From Uliginosibacterium gangwonense (GTDB taxonomy: Bacteria > Pseudomonadota > Gammaproteobacteria > Burkholderiales > Rhodocyclaceae), in NCBI GenBank assembly GCA_005239635.1, contig SBBQ01000041.1, forward strand, positions 1 through 64,000: DNA of 64,000 nucleotides, given 5' to 3'. Position numbers and translations under genes: made by a program. How positions within the stretch are numbered: position 1 is the stretch's first letter; every line of letters begins with the position of its first letter. Positions 17,908-27,577 of this stretch are shown piece by piece. The notes under the pieces are model-generated. The model made no database searches, was not told the DNA's origin, and was given only the letters and a program-made list of their open reading frames with translations.

Positions 17908-17973
17908 CGCCGCCAATCCAGCGTGCGCACACGCAATGTAATGCACATACCTGTACCGCACACGCTGTGTACG

Positions 17974-19785
17974 TTAAGCGCGCTCGCGCACGTAGCTGCC
18001 GGGCGCATCGTCTAACACTTCAAGCGGACCTTGGTCGGGCTGGCGTGCGGCTACCTTGCCGCCGCCGTGGTGTGACAGCCACTTTTGCCAATCGTTCCAC
18101 CACGAGCCAGCTTGCTGAGCCGCCCCTTGCAGCCAGTCTTCTGCGCGTTCGGGTAAGGCACCGTCACGCGTCCAATAGCCGTATTTCTCAGCAGCGGGTG
18201 GGTTAATTACGCCGGCAATATGGCCTGAGCCGCCGAGCACGAAGCGTACTTCGCCCTGCGGCAAGCGTGCGCCCATGTACGTGCTTTTCCAAGGTGCAAT
18301 GTGGTCTTCTTGCGCGGAGATGAAATAGCACGGGGTGTTGATATTGCGTAGATCAATCGGCGTTTTGCCAATCCGTATGCCGCCGGGTTCGCGCAATTTG
18401 TTGTCGAGATACATATTGCGCAAATAAAAGCTGTGCATGCGATGCGGCATGCGCGTGGAATCGGAATTCCAGTACAGCAAATCGAACGGAAAGGGGTCTT
18501 TGCCGAGCAAGTAGTTGTTCACCACAAACGACCAAATCAAATCATTTGCGCGCAGCATATTGAAGGTGGACGCCATTTCGCTGCCTTCAAGAAAGCCGCG
18601 CTTGGCCATGCGGTTTTCCATGGCGCTGACGGCTTGCTCGTCGATGAACACGCCTAATTCGCCCGGCTCGGTAAAGTCCAGCATGGTAGTAAAGAATGAG
18701 GCGGATGCGACGGTGTCTGGCCCCAGTGTGCCGGCTTTGCCCGTTGCCAAATACGCTAACGTGGTGGCGAGCAGCGTGCCACCCAAACAATAGCCGGCGG
18801 CGTTGAGTTGGCTTGCACCTGTTTGTTTGAGCACGGCCTCCATGGCGGCCAGCAGGCCCTTTTGCACGTAGTCATCAAAACCTAATTCAGCCTGTTTGGC
18901 ATCCGGGTTAACCCAAGAAATAACAAACACGCTGTGGCCTTGGTCGACCGCCCATTTAATGAGGCTGTTTTTTTCGCGCAGGTCGAGAATGTAGTACTTG
19001 TTAATCCACGGCGGCACGATGAGTAAGGGATTGGCAAAGGACTTGCGCGTGCTGGGCGTGAATTGCAGCAGTTGAAACAGCGGCGTTTCAAACACCACCT
19101 TGCCCGGCGTGGTGGCCACATTGCGCCCCAGTTCAAAGGCCGAGGCATCGGTCATGCGTATGCGCAGCTGGCCGTCGCCTTCTTCAATGTCTCGCAACAA
19201 ATTGTTAAGGCCGTTGAGTAGGTTTTGCCCTTGGCTGCGCACCGTTTCGTGAATCACCGTGGGGTTGGTGAGTACGAAATTGCTGGGGCTCATGGCGTCG
19301 ATGTATTGCCGCGTAAAGAAGCTCACTTTGCGCTGCGTGGATTCATCCAGCCCTTGTACATTGCTGGCAACGTCGTGAATGTGGCGAGCCGTGATGAGAT
19401 AACTTTGTTTGATGAAGTCGAACAAGAATATGTCTTGCCAAGGCTCATCTTTAAAGCGTTTGTCGTCGCGCGTAGGAGAGGCCACAGGGCCAGCGTCCAT
19501 GCCCATCATGCGCAACATGGAGTTTTGCCAAAGGAAAAAATAATCCCACACCATCGACACCTGCGCTTGCGCCAGTCGGAAGGGGTTGGACATGAGATGC
19601 GACATCATGTCCATAAAAGCACTGGCGATGCCGAGCTCATCTTGCGGTGGGTTGGCGCCGCGCTTGAGTTGGCGCTGCACGTGTTCGCCCAACAAGCCCG
19701 AGGCGCGCTGTGCGACTTCGGCGTAGGTATTGGCAATGTGTTGCAGGTCCACTCCACCTGCAACGGGTTGCTGATCGTTGCTCAT
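17974..19785 (-). CDS. phaC: Class I poly(3-hydroxyalkanoate) synthase
   Basis: Polymerises hydroxyacyl-CoA into PHA granules. It has 603 residues, normal for class I. An N-terminal PhaC domain ([33 protein letters not shown]) precedes an alpha/beta hydrolase domain. The lipase-like box is GYCLGG with catalytic Cys333. The acid is probably in SAQEDHIAPW (about 490) and the general-base His in GGSGHIAGVINPP (about 518). The gene starts MSNDQQPVAGGVDLQHIAN. phaA and phaB are not adjacent; the thiolase at 21879 is not an active candidate because it lacks catalytic cysteines. Confidence 0.96.
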   Translation of the reverse strand: MSNDQQPVAGGVDLQHIANTYAEVAQRASGLLGEHVQRQLKRGANPPQDELGIASAFMDMMSHLMSNPFRLAQAQVSMVWDYFFLWQNSMLRMMGMDAGPVASPTRDDKRFKDEPWQDIFLFDFIKQSYLITARHIHDVASNVQGLDESTQRKVSFFTRQYIDAMSPSNFVLTNPTVIHETVRSQGQNLLNGLNNLLRDIEEGDGQLRIRMTDASAFELGRNVATTPGKVVFETPLFQLLQFTPSTRKSFANPLLIVPPWINKYYILDLREKNSLIKWAVDQGHSVFVISWVNPDAKQAELGFDDYVQKGLLAAMEAVLKQTGASQLNAAGYCLGGTLLATTLAYLATGKAGTLGPDTVASASFFTTMLDFTEPGELGVFIDEQAVSAMENRMAKRGFLEGSEMASTFNMLRANDLIWSFVVNNYLLGKDPFPFDLLYWNSDSTRMPHRMHSFYLRNMYLDNKLREPGGIRIGKTPIDLRNINTPCYFISAQEDHIAPWKSTYMGARLPQGEVRFVLGGSGHIAGVINPPAAEKYGYWTRDGALPERAEDWLQGAAQQAGSWWNDWQKWLSHHGGGKVAARQPDQGPLEVLDDAPGSYVRERA

Positions 19786-19865
19786 TTGTCTCGCTCCAGG
19801 GCGTCTGTTGCGCCTTGATGGTTGATGCGACTACAAGGTTGAGGCAATGCTTCAGGCGGTGATGC

Positions 19866-20942
19866 TTATCGTGCGGTTGCAACGGTTGTTGTTGTTGTGC
19901 TTGAGGCGTGTGCGGCAATAAAACGAATCGTTTGATGTGTTGTTGTAGTGGGTTGGCGCACGACGCGCCCAGTCTGCGCTAGATGATTGAGATGTGCAAT
20001 CGCCTCGCCCATGGCAAACATCACTTGGTGCGTATCAAGGCTGCGCGGAAATAGTGTGCTCAATAATTCGCCCGCATTGCGTGGTTCTGTGCACGCAGCG
20101 ACTAAGGCATCGCAGCGCTCGGCATGGTGCGCTTTAAGTTGTGCAATGCGTGCGTGTAGGCCTCTAAACGGACGACCGTGTGAAGGTAGCACCAAGGTGT
20201 CGGGCGGCAGATTGGCAAATTTGTCGAGCGAATCTAAGTACAGCGTGACGGCATCCGATTCAGGGTTGATGGTGGTGGCCGCAATGTTGGTGGAAATGCG
20301 CGGCAGCAGCATATCGCCCGAAATTAAAACGCCGAGTTCAGCGCAATACAATGCCATATGTTCGGGCGAGTGGCCGTAACCCGCAATAGTGCGCCATGTG
20401 CGGCCCTGAATGTGTAGCGTTTGCTGATCCAACAAGCGGTGAAAATGCGCCGGGAGTGAAGGCACGCCTTTGCGATATTGATTGCCGCGCGCTAACAGGG
20501 CTTGGCAATGCACAGCATCTAAACCGTGCTGGCGAAACACCTCTACCATGGCCTGGCCGTTGTACGTAGGAATCGCCTCATGCCATGCGCAGGCGGTGAG
20601 GTATTCGCTGAGCGACATGCTGACCGGTACGCCCGTTTGCTCGATTAACCACTGTGCCAGACCAAGGTGGTCGGGGTGACAGTGGGTGACGATGATGTGG
20701 GTGAGCGCCGGATATTGCGCTAGCAGATTTTGCCAATGGTTGCGCACATCGGGCAGGTCAATGCCGGTGTCGACCAGCGTCCACTGTTGGTTGTGGTGAT
20801 CGCTAATGCGCCACAGGTTGATGTGGTCGAGCGCAAACGGCAGCGGCATGCGCAGCCAGTCAATGCCGGGGGCAACGCGCAAACATTCCTCGGCTTGCGG
20901 AATGGCATCGAATGGGTAAGTTAGCGGCGGGTGTTCAGACAT
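19866..20942 (-). CDS. Metallo-beta-lactamase fold hydrolase
   Basis: A 358-residue hydrolase with the metal motif THCHPDH (H87, H89, D91, H92), further ligands in GYGHSPEH and ISGDMLLP, and LPSHGRPF. The C-terminal region (about 265-330, RNAGELLSTLFPRSLDTHQVMFAMGEAIAHL) looks like the winged-helix extension of the RNase Z/LACTB2-type group. A Thr-rich tail (TTTTHQ, STTTTTVATAR) is unusual. It lies 80 bases upstream of phaC on the same strand, so the two may be co-transcribed. The substrate is unknown; a thioesterase-like or glyoxalase-II-like role is possible. Confidence 0.85.
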   Translation of the reverse strand: MSEHPPLTYPFDAIPQAEECLRVAPGIDWLRMPLPFALDHINLWRISDHHNQQWTLVDTGIDLPDVRNHWQNLLAQYPALTHIIVTHCHPDHLGLAQWLIEQTGVPVSMSLSEYLTACAWHEAIPTYNGQAMVEVFRQHGLDAVHCQALLARGNQYRKGVPSLPAHFHRLLDQQTLHIQGRTWRTIAGYGHSPEHMALYCAELGVLISGDMLLPRISTNIAATTINPESDAVTLYLDSLDKFANLPPDTLVLPSHGRPFRGLHARIAQLKAHHAERCDALVAACTEPRNAGELLSTLFPRSLDTHQVMFAMGEAIAHLNHLAQTGRVVRQPTTTTHQTIRFIAAHASSTTTTTVATAR

Positions 20943-21219
20943 TGCTTTTAACGGCTTTACGCGTGATTCAGTCAGTGCTCAGATCGCATGATAGAGAGAA
21001 AGCGCAAGGGCGTGAACTTGTCAGGAAGGATGAGGTTACATTGCCCTGCTCAGATGATCTGTCCGCCGCATCAATGCGCAATGTCCCGTTAATCTTTGTG
21101 GGTATGCACCAAGCGGGTGTGGCGCATCGGGCGAGCAAATCAAGTATCCTTGCACCCGTACCCGGTAATCTGATCCTTTGCGGCAGATTGCTTCAATCAG
21201 ACAAGCGTTCAGTTTGCAC

Positions 21220-21882
21220 ATGAAGAAGCCACTTTCCCATCTGTTAGAAAACAATCGGCAATGGGCTGACGCCGTAAAAGCGCGCGACCCTGAATTTTTT
21301 TCCAAGCTCGCGAGGCAACAAGCGCCCGAATATTTGTGGATTGGTTGTTCCGATTCACGCGTGCCGGCGAATGAAATTATCAACCTCGCCCCGGGTGAAG
21401 TATTTGTTCATCGCAACGTTGCCAATCTTGTTGTGCATTCGGATTTGAATGCGCTCTCGGTCATTCAATTTGCGGTCGATGTGCTGCGCATTAAGCACAT
21501 TATGGTGGTGGGCCACTATGGTTGCTCGGGCGTGAAGGCCGCGCTTGAGCGCCGTCGCATTGGCTTGGCCGATAACTGGCTGCGCCACGTGCAAGACGTG
21601 CATGAAAAACATCGTGCGCATATTGATTCGATTGCCGATGCTTCGGAACGTGCTGATCGTATGTGCGAACTTAATGTGCTCGAACAAGTGATGAATGTGT
21701 GTGATAGCTCTGCCGTGCAAGAGGCGTGGGCGCGCGAGCAAGAGCTTTCAGTCCATGGCTGGGTGTATGGCTTGAAAGATGGTTTGGTGCACGACATGGG
21801 CCTGACGGTAAGCGGATCTGATGATTTACGTGGTGAATACGAGCGCGTGCTCGCCGCATTGAGCAAGGGTGGCCAAGCATGA
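21220..21882 (+). CDS. can: Beta-class carbonic anhydrase
   Basis: Interconverts CO2 and bicarbonate in the cytoplasm. The 220-residue protein starts MKKPLSHLLENNRQWADAV. The zinc ligands and catalytic dyad are C43, D45 and R47 (IGCSDSRVPANEI) with H99 and C102 (GHYGCSGV), matching the family. The frame opens 14 codons earlier, but the ATG at 21220 gives the family N-terminus. It overlaps the thiolase gene by four bases, so the two are translationally coupled. Confidence 0.95.
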   Translation: MKKPLSHLLENNRQWADAVKARDPEFFSKLARQQAPEYLWIGCSDSRVPANEIINLAPGEVFVHRNVANLVVHSDLNALSVIQFAVDVLRIKHIMVVGHYGCSGVKAALERRRIGLADNWLRHVQDVHEKHRAHIDSIADASERADRMCELNVLEQVMNVCDSSAVQEAWAREQELSVHGWVYGLKDGLVHDMGLTVSGSDDLRGEYERVLAALSKGGQA

Positions 21883-23090
21883 GCGCGACGATGAATGAAG
21901 ATCCGGTGGTGATTGTTGCCGCAGCACGTACTCCCGTGGGTGGGTTGATGGGCGAATTGGCAGCATGGTCTGCACCCAAACTCGGCAGTGTGGCGATTCG
22001 CGCTGTGCTCGAGCGCAGCGGCATCGACCCAGAAAAAGTAGAGCAGGTGCTGATGGGCAACGTGCTGCAAGCCGGCCAAGGCCAAGGCGTCGCGCGTCAA
22101 GCTGCTGTGGGCGCGGGTTTGCCCAATACGGTGAGCGCAACCGCCATTTCAAAGGTCGATGGTTCCGGTATGCAGGCCATCATGCTGGCGTATGACCAAC
22201 TCCTCGCGGGTAGTTGTGCCGTGGCGATTGCCGGCGGCATGGAGTCGATGAGCCAAGCGCCCTACCTCGTGCCGCAAGCGCGTGGTGGATATCGACTCGG
22301 CAATGGCCAATTGCTGGACCCGGTGCTGGTAGATGGCACCTTGGATGCGTCCTACAAAGATGAGCACGGCCAGCCTTTGCCAATGGTGGTGATGGCGGAG
22401 CAATGTGTACGCAATTACAAACTCAGTCGTAAAGACCAAGATGCCTTTGCAACGGCATCAAACACACGTCTGCAAGCCGCCACCGAGAGCGGTGTGTTGG
22501 CGTGGGAATTGGCAAAGGTAAAAGGCGAAGGGCGCGACCGCACCAAAGTGGAGACGGATGAATTGCCGCGCAAGGTGGTGATGGCACGAATTCCCTTGCT
22601 CAACCCAGCTGTGGGTGCTGAAGGCACCATCACCTCGGCCACCACCGGCGCACATGCCGATGGTGCGGCCGCCGTGTTAATGATGCGTCGCTCTCAAGCT
22701 GAAACGCTGGGCCTGAAACCCATCGCAACTGTGTTGGGGCATGCTAATCATGGTCAGCGTTCAGAGTTTTTTACCACCGCGCCGGTCGGCGCAATTTTCA
22801 AGCTGATTGGCAAATTGGACTGGCAGCCGGATCAAGTTGATCTGTGGGAAATTAATGAAGCCTTTGCTGCAATTCCGCTGGCCGTGATGGATGAGCTCGA
22901 TATACCGCACGACAAAGTGAATGTGCACGGTGGGGCTTGTGCCATGGGGCATCCACTGGGTGCCAGTGGTGCGCGTGTAGTGGTGTCATTGCTCGGTGCG
23001 CTGCGCGCACAAGGCAAGAAGCGCGGCATTGCCACCGTGAGTATTGGCGGCGGCGAGGCAACAGCGATTGCCTTGGAGTTGGCGGACTAA
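21879..23090 (+). CDS. Thiolase-fold protein lacking both catalytic cysteines
   Basis: A 403-residue protein with the complete acetyl-CoA acetyltransferase fold: MSATMNEDPVVIVAAARTPVGG, GGMESMSQAPYL, WEINEAFAAIPLAV and GGACAMGHPLGASGAR (His358). The nucleophile position, normally Cys in KVCGSG, is Asp94 (SKVDGSGMQA, codon GAT at 22158). The second catalytic Cys, normally CIGGG, is Ser388 (TVSIGGGEA, codon AGT at 23040). Both changes are clean in the DNA with no frame disturbance. Such a protein cannot run the usual ping-pong thiolase reaction; it may bind acyl-CoA, act with another partner or do different chemistry. It is coupled to the carbonic anhydrase upstream. Confidence 0.88.
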   Translation: MSATMNEDPVVIVAAARTPVGGLMGELAAWSAPKLGSVAIRAVLERSGIDPEKVEQVLMGNVLQAGQGQGVARQAAVGAGLPNTVSATAISKVDGSGMQAIMLAYDQLLAGSCAVAIAGGMESMSQAPYLVPQARGGYRLGNGQLLDPVLVDGTLDASYKDEHGQPLPMVVMAEQCVRNYKLSRKDQDAFATASNTRLQAATESGVLAWELAKVKGEGRDRTKVETDELPRKVVMARIPLLNPAVGAEGTITSATTGAHADGAAAVLMMRRSQAETLGLKPIATVLGHANHGQRSEFFTTAPVGAIFKLIGKLDWQPDQVDLWEINEAFAAIPLAVMDELDIPHDKVNVHGGACAMGHPLGASGARVVVSLLGALRAQGKKRGIATVSIGGGEATAIALELAD

Positions 23091-23193
23091 GCGCTCATGC
23101 GCGAGGAGATGCTGTCGCTGGAACGCTGCCGCATTTTCAATACAAACTACACGCCATCAAACTGAAACACAGCTTGCGTAAGACGCTCACAAC

Positions 23194-23796
23194 ATGAAGC
23201 AACCGATCGACTTCTATTTCGATTTCTCCTCGCCCTATGGCTACATGGGCGCAATGCAAATTGATGCCTTGGCCGCAAAGTATGAGCGACAAGTGTTGTG
23301 GCATCCCATGTTGCTGGGCGTGGCGTTTAAAGCGACCGGCGCTGCGCCGCTGCCACTGATCCCCATCAAAGGCGAATACTCCGTGCGTGACATGGCGCGC
23401 TCGGCCCGGTTTATGGGGATTCCGTACAAGCACCCCTCCAATTTTCCATTGGCCACGCAGCATGCTGCACGTGCCTTTTTGTGGATGAACGACCGCGATA
23501 CACAACAGGCACGCCGTTTCGCCTTGGCGATTTATCACGCTTACTTTGTTGAAGACCGTAATATTTCAGAGTTGGATCTAGTGCTTGAGATTGCTCAGCA
23601 GAATGGTGCGGATCGTAATGCGCTCAGTACCGTGCTCGGTGATGCTGCGATTAAAGAGCGACTCAAAGCCGAGGTGGAATTAGCCATGGCGCGCGGCGTA
23701 TTTGGCGCCCCCTTTTTCTTTGTTGATGGCGAACCGTTTTGGGGTTGTGACCGTCTGCCGCAAATGGAACGCTGGCTTGCCCAAGGGCCGTTCTAA
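23194..23796 (+). CDS. 2-hydroxychromene-2-carboxylate isomerase / DsbA-like thioredoxin fold protein
   Basis: A 200-residue kappa-class glutathione-transferase-like protein starting MKQPIDFYFDFSSPYGYMGA. It has the family serine in FDFSSPY (about residues 10-14) where DsbA has CXXC, and the C-terminal GVFGAPFFFVDGEPFWGCDRL. Members isomerise hydroxychromene carboxylate in naphthalene breakdown, but most genomic copies have unknown glutathione-dependent substrates. It lies 103 bases after the thiolase-like gene and before a LOG-family gene, probably in one operon. gshA-gshB are 6 kb away. Confidence 0.88.
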   Translation: MKQPIDFYFDFSSPYGYMGAMQIDALAAKYERQVLWHPMLLGVAFKATGAAPLPLIPIKGEYSVRDMARSARFMGIPYKHPSNFPLATQHAARAFLWMNDRDTQQARRFALAIYHAYFVEDRNISELDLVLEIAQQNGADRNALSTVLGDAAIKERLKAEVELAMARGVFGAPFFFVDGEPFWGCDRLPQMERWLAQGPF

Positions 23797-23825
23797 TTAC
23801 GCGCTCACCATCAACGACACTGCAC

Positions 23826-24419
23826 ATGAGCTTTAAGCGCATCGCAATTTTTTGTGGCTCGATGACCGGCAACGAGCCGGTGTTTGCCAATCAAGCGCGT
23901 GCTTTGGTGGCGCAATTGGCAAAACATAATATCGGCGTGGTGTATGGCGGCGGCCGCATTGGCCTTATGGGTGTGGTGGCGGATGCAGCGCTGGATGCGG
24001 GCCTTGAGGTGGTGGGCGTGATTCCGCACGCCTTAATGCAAAAAGAATTGGGCCATGGGGGTTGTACGCAATTGCACGTGGTCGACACCATGCATCAGCG
24101 CAAAGCCTTGATGAGTGAATTGGCCGACGGCTTTATTGCCTTGCCCGGCGGCTTTGGCACCGCAGATGAGATGTTTGAAATTCTCACGTGGGCGCAACTC
24201 GGCATGCATCAAAAGCCCTGCGCCTTGCTCAATGTACAAGGCTATTTTGATGGCCTATTACGCTGGCTAGACGAAGCTGTGGCGCGGGACTTTCTGCGCC
24301 CACTGCATCGCGAACTATTGTTGTGTCATGACGACCCCATTCATTTGCTCGCCGTAATGCAGCGAGCGGCTGCTCACATCCCGCATGCTCCAGCCACCTC
24401 TGCGCCTGATATCCGTTAG
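23826..24419 (+). CDS. LOG family protein (TIGR00730; cytokinin phosphoribohydrolase-like)
   Basis: A 197-residue Rossmann-fold protein with the two family motifs: YGGGRIGLMG (about 39-48) and ALPGGFGTADEMFE (about 105-118), the PGGxGTxxE signature. LOG proteins release free base from nucleotide 5'-monophosphates; bacterial members are nucleotide 5'-monophosphate nucleosidases. It begins MSFKRIAIFCGSMTGNEPVF and is 29 bases downstream of the isomerase gene. Confidence 0.9.
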   Translation: MSFKRIAIFCGSMTGNEPVFANQARALVAQLAKHNIGVVYGGGRIGLMGVVADAALDAGLEVVGVIPHALMQKELGHGGCTQLHVVDTMHQRKALMSELADGFIALPGGFGTADEMFEILTWAQLGMHQKPCALLNVQGYFDGLLRWLDEAVARDFLRPLHRELLLCHDDPIHLLAVMQRAAAHIPHAPATSAPDIR

Positions 24420-24655
24420 TTCAATCGCAGTGTGCGGGCCATGGATAACATGGGCTACATGCAAAAGACATTTACCAGCCCTTTTGGTGGCAGACATCCT
24501 GCATGGTTCAGGCTAGAGTACGCACATGGCAGAAGGCATGAGCAAGTCTTAATGCTTTGTTTGAGCATTTGCCATACATGGAGCCACTAAACTTTGATGA
24601 CTCGGGTTTGGCGTGCCAGTGCATGTCATGCTGACAGAGTGAATAGGAGCAAATT

Positions 24656-24976
24656 ATGAAAAAGGCCGGATTGCTGTTTGTACTGATGTTGTCGTTGGGC
24701 TTGGCAGCGTGCTCAAAGCAGGAAGAGAACAAGGCGCAAGATTCACTCAACAAAGCGGCTGATGCTGCTAAAGAGTCTGTAAACAAGGCAGGCGAAGCCG
24801 CTGGCGCAACTGTTGATGCCGCCAAGGAAGCCGCTAAAGACGCAGCAACTGCAACCAAAGATGCCGCAAACAGCGCCGCGACTGAGGTGAAAGATGCGAC
24901 CAAAGATGCTGTGAATGCAACCGCAGACAAGACCAAAGAAATGGCTGACAAAGCCAAGGAATCGGTCAATAAATAA
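24656..24976 (+). CDS. Small lipoprotein with LEA/apolipoprotein-like 11-residue repeats
   Basis: A 106-residue protein. The lipoprotein signal MKKAGLLFVLMLSLGLAAC has its modified cysteine at residue 19. The mature part is a single amphipathic helix of repeated units such as AKESVNKAGEAAG, AKEAAKDAATA, TKDAANSAATEV and TKDAVNATADK, ending in KAKESVNK. Similar repeats occur in LEA desiccation proteins and in small envelope lipoproteins that tie membrane to peptidoglycan. AAAGAGTCTGT-type codons recur at both ends, suggesting internal duplication. It is a monocistronic gene with a 236-base upstream region without visible features. Confidence 0.75.
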   Translation: MKKAGLLFVLMLSLGLAACSKQEENKAQDSLNKAADAAKESVNKAGEAAGATVDAAKEAAKDAATATKDAANSAATEVKDATKDAVNATADKTKEMADKAKESVNK

Positions 24977-25159
24977 GTCTGGGTATCGCCTTTGGTAGCA
25001 CTGGGCAGCCACGAGTTGTCACTTGGTTGTCAATTAGCTGCCAAAGGCGCGCACCTGCGCATTGCATTCGTTGCGGCATGAATACAGATTGGGCTCTCCG
25101 CGCAGGGTGCGCATTTAAGAGCTTGCTGGCGTGTTGTTTTCGCCTGAATCGGTAGCGGT

Positions 25160-25738
25160 TTACTGAACTCGTTCTTCATCACGCAAACGAATGGTGCCGG
25201 CGAGTTCAGGGTGCTTACCTTTTCGCATGGCGTAGTGATCTCGCATCACATCCATATCGTGCTGCACATTTCCCGTTAAATTGAGCCAGGTCACCACGCC
25301 GATTTCACGGTGTGCGTAGTCAATAAACGCAAGCCCCACCGGCACTTGCAGGCTTTGCGCCAAATGGTAGAAGCCAGACTTCCAATAGAGTGTATGTGAG
25401 CGCGTACCTTCGGGCGTCATCGCGAGATAAAACTCGCGATGCGCAGCAAACGTGCGCTGCATTTCACCCACCATGCCGTGCGCTTGACGGCGGTCAACAG
25501 GCGTGCCACCCAGCCAACGCATGAGCGGACCGAGCGGCCATTTGAATAAAGTGTGTTTGCCAATAAAACGCACAGGCAAACCGCATTCTGCACGCGCTAA
25601 AACACCGAGAATGAAATCCCAATTAGAGGTGTGCGGATAAACGACGAGCACCGCTTTGGGAGTGGGTGGCGGTTGATAAAGTAAGCGCCACCCAAACAAA
25701 CCGAGTAGGCTGTGTGCAATGTGTGCACGCAGCTTCAT
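25160..25738 (-). CDS. Lysophospholipid acyltransferase family protein
   Basis: A 192-residue PlsC-like acyltransferase. The catalytic motif is HTSNWDF (HX4D, about residues 36-42), and the acceptor-phosphate motif is TPEGTRSHT (about 108-116). There is no clear membrane anchor besides a short hydrophobic N-terminus (MKLRAHIAHSLLGLFGWRLLY). The group transfers acyl chains to lysophosphatidate or to ornithine or other lipids; specificity cannot be read. It lies 18 bases downstream of the ABC-F gene on the same strand. Confidence 0.82.
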   Translation of the reverse strand: MKLRAHIAHSLLGLFGWRLLYQPPPTPKAVLVVYPHTSNWDFILGVLARAECGLPVRFIGKHTLFKWPLGPLMRWLGGTPVDRRQAHGMVGEMQRTFAAHREFYLAMTPEGTRSHTLYWKSGFYHLAQSLQVPVGLAFIDYAHREIGVVTWLNLTGNVQHDMDVMRDHYAMRKGKHPELAGTIRLRDEERVQ

Positions 25739-25756
25739 GCTGCCACTCGGCTGGGT

Positions 25757-27394
25757 TTATTGCACGCCCTGGCTGGCCAAGTATTCTTCATACGTGCCAC
25801 GGTAGTCGATGATTTGACCATCACGAATTTCCCAAATGCGGGTGGCCAGCGACGACACAAACTCACGGTCGTGCGAAACAAACACTAAGGTGCCGGCGTA
25901 TTTTTCGAGCGCCTCGTTAAGTGACTCGATCGACTCCATGTCCAAGTGGTTGGTCGGCTCGTCCATGAGCAACACATTCGGCTTTTGCAGCATGAGTTTG
26001 CCAAACAACATACGGCCTTGCTCACCCCCCGAAATCACCTTTACGGATTTTTTCACTTCATCGCCGGAGAACAGCAAGCGGCCGAGCGTGCCGCGTACCA
26101 GTTGTTCCGGCGGTTCGTCCAATGTTTCGCCGCGCGCGCCACTATTAACCCAACCCACCATCCAATCGGTGAGTGATTCGCCATTGGCAAAATCTTCTGC
26201 ATGGTCTTGCGCGAAGTAGCCGGGCTGAGCTTTCTCGGCCCATTTGATCAAACCCTTGCTAGCTGTAATGCCACCATTGGACGTGCCCACTAAACAGCGC
26301 AACAAGGTGGTTTTGCCCACACCGTTTTCACCAATAATGGCAATACGGTCGCCTGCATCAACAGCAGCGGTGAATGGCGTAAACAGCGGGGCTGCTTCGG
26401 GCCACGCAAAGCTCACGCCTTCTAATTCAACCGCCTGGCGATGTAGTTTCTCGCGTTCGATGGTGTCGAAGCGAATGAATGGGTATTGACGGCTGGATGG
26501 CTTCACGTCTTCCACGCGCAGCTTGTCGATTTGCTTTTTGCGGCTGGTGGCCTGACGTGCCTTGGCCTTGTGTGCCGAGAATCGACGCACAAATTCTTCC
26601 AACTGCGCGATGCGCTCTTTCGAACGCGCATTCTGTGCCGCGATACGTGCACGCGCTGCCGTGCTGGCTTCCATGTAGTCATCGTAGGTGCCTGGATACA
26701 CGGTGATGGTGCCGTAATCCAAGTCCGCCATGTGCGTGCACACCGCATTCAAAAAGTGACGGTCGTGGCTGATGATGATCATGGTGCTTTCACGATTGTT
26801 CAGCACGTCTTCCAGCCAACGAATGGTGTTGATATCAAGGTTGTTTGTGGGTTCGTCCAACAACAAAATATCGGGATTGGCAAACAAAGCCTGCGCCAAC
26901 AAAACCCGCAGCTTCCAGCCGGGGGCCACTTCGCGCATCGGGCCGTCGTGTTTGTCTGTTGGAATGCCCACGCCCAGCAGCAACTCACCTGCACGAGATT
27001 CGGCGGTATAACCGTCATATTCAGCGAACTTGGCTTCAAGCTCGGCCGCACGCATGTAGTCGTCTTCGGTCGCATTGGGGTTGGCGTAAATGGCGTCGCG
27101 CTCTTGCATGCATTGCCACATTTCGGCGTGGCCCATCATGACCACGTCGAGCACGCGGATATCTTCGTAGCCAAACTGATCTTGCTTCAAAAAGGCCATG
27201 CGCTCGCCACTGTCGAGCGAAATATTGCCGGCGCTCGATTCGAGCTGGCCCGCCAAAATTTTCATGAAGGTTGATTTGCCCGCGCCATTAGCGCCGATCA
27301 GACCATAACGATAGCCATCGCCAAATTTGACGGAGACGTTGTCGAACAGGGGCTTGGCCCCGAATTGCATAGTGATGTTGCTGGCGACGAGCAC
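25757..27394 (-). CDS. ABC-F ATPase of the YbiT type
   Basis: A 545-residue ribosome-associated ATPase with two ABC domains. The family start [19 protein letters not shown] suggests a GTG start at 27394; the frame can also open at a TTG at 27409. Walker A motifs are GANGAGKST and GENGVGKTT, and the second domain has [17 protein letters not shown]. The P-site tRNA-interaction linker lies between them (about 240-320, with [13 protein letters not shown]). Members modulate translation or resolve stalls. It is intact, unlike the YheS-type copy at 13609-15572, so the genome has at least two ABC-F genes here. Confidence 0.92.
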   Translation of the reverse strand: MLVASNITMQFGAKPLFDNVSVKFGDGYRYGLIGANGAGKSTFMKILAGQLESSAGNISLDSGERMAFLKQDQFGYEDIRVLDVVMMGHAEMWQCMQERDAIYANPNATEDDYMRAAELEAKFAEYDGYTAESRAGELLLGVGIPTDKHDGPMREVAPGWKLRVLLAQALFANPDILLLDEPTNNLDINTIRWLEDVLNNRESTMIIISHDRHFLNAVCTHMADLDYGTITVYPGTYDDYMEASTAARARIAAQNARSKERIAQLEEFVRRFSAHKAKARQATSRKKQIDKLRVEDVKPSSRQYPFIRFDTIEREKLHRQAVELEGVSFAWPEAAPLFTPFTAAVDAGDRIAIIGENGVGKTTLLRCLVGTSNGGITASKGLIKWAEKAQPGYFAQDHAEDFANGESLTDWMVGWVNSGARGETLDEPPEQLVRGTLGRLLFSGDEVKKSVKVISGGEQGRMLFGKLMLQKPNVLLMDEPTNHLDMESIESLNEALEKYAGTLVFVSHDREFVSSLATRIWEIRDGQIIDYRGTYEEYLASQGVQ

Positions 27395-27484
27395 GATTAG
27401 ACCTGCCAAAACCGATTGAAAAATGCAATTTTACCGGCTGGCCGCCTTCAGGCATACCTATATTCATCAAATGGCTTTGCAATA

Positions 27485-27516
27485 AAAAAGGCCGGCAATA
27501 CAAAGCCGACCTTTTT
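27485..27516. terminator. Bidirectional intrinsic terminator
   Basis: AAAAAGGCCGGC (27485-27496) pairs with GCCGACCTTTTT (27505-27516) with one G-T mismatch, and has A/T-runs on both sides. It ends the GlsB-like gene on the minus strand and separates it from the ABC-F gene. Confidence 0.85.
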
Positions 27517-27577
27517 ACAGCCCCACCCAAGGTTTTTTACCGAAGATAAATCACCAAGATTTACTCAAATCGGGGCG

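Noticed and set aside
21879-23090. Thiolase as the PhaA partner of phaC
   Set aside because: Both catalytic cysteines are replaced, so it should not condense acetyl-CoA.
26486-27274. Long open frame on the plus strand (262 codons)
   Set aside because: It lies wholly antisense to the YbiT-type ABC-F gene, has no recognisable motif, and follows from the codon bias of that gene.
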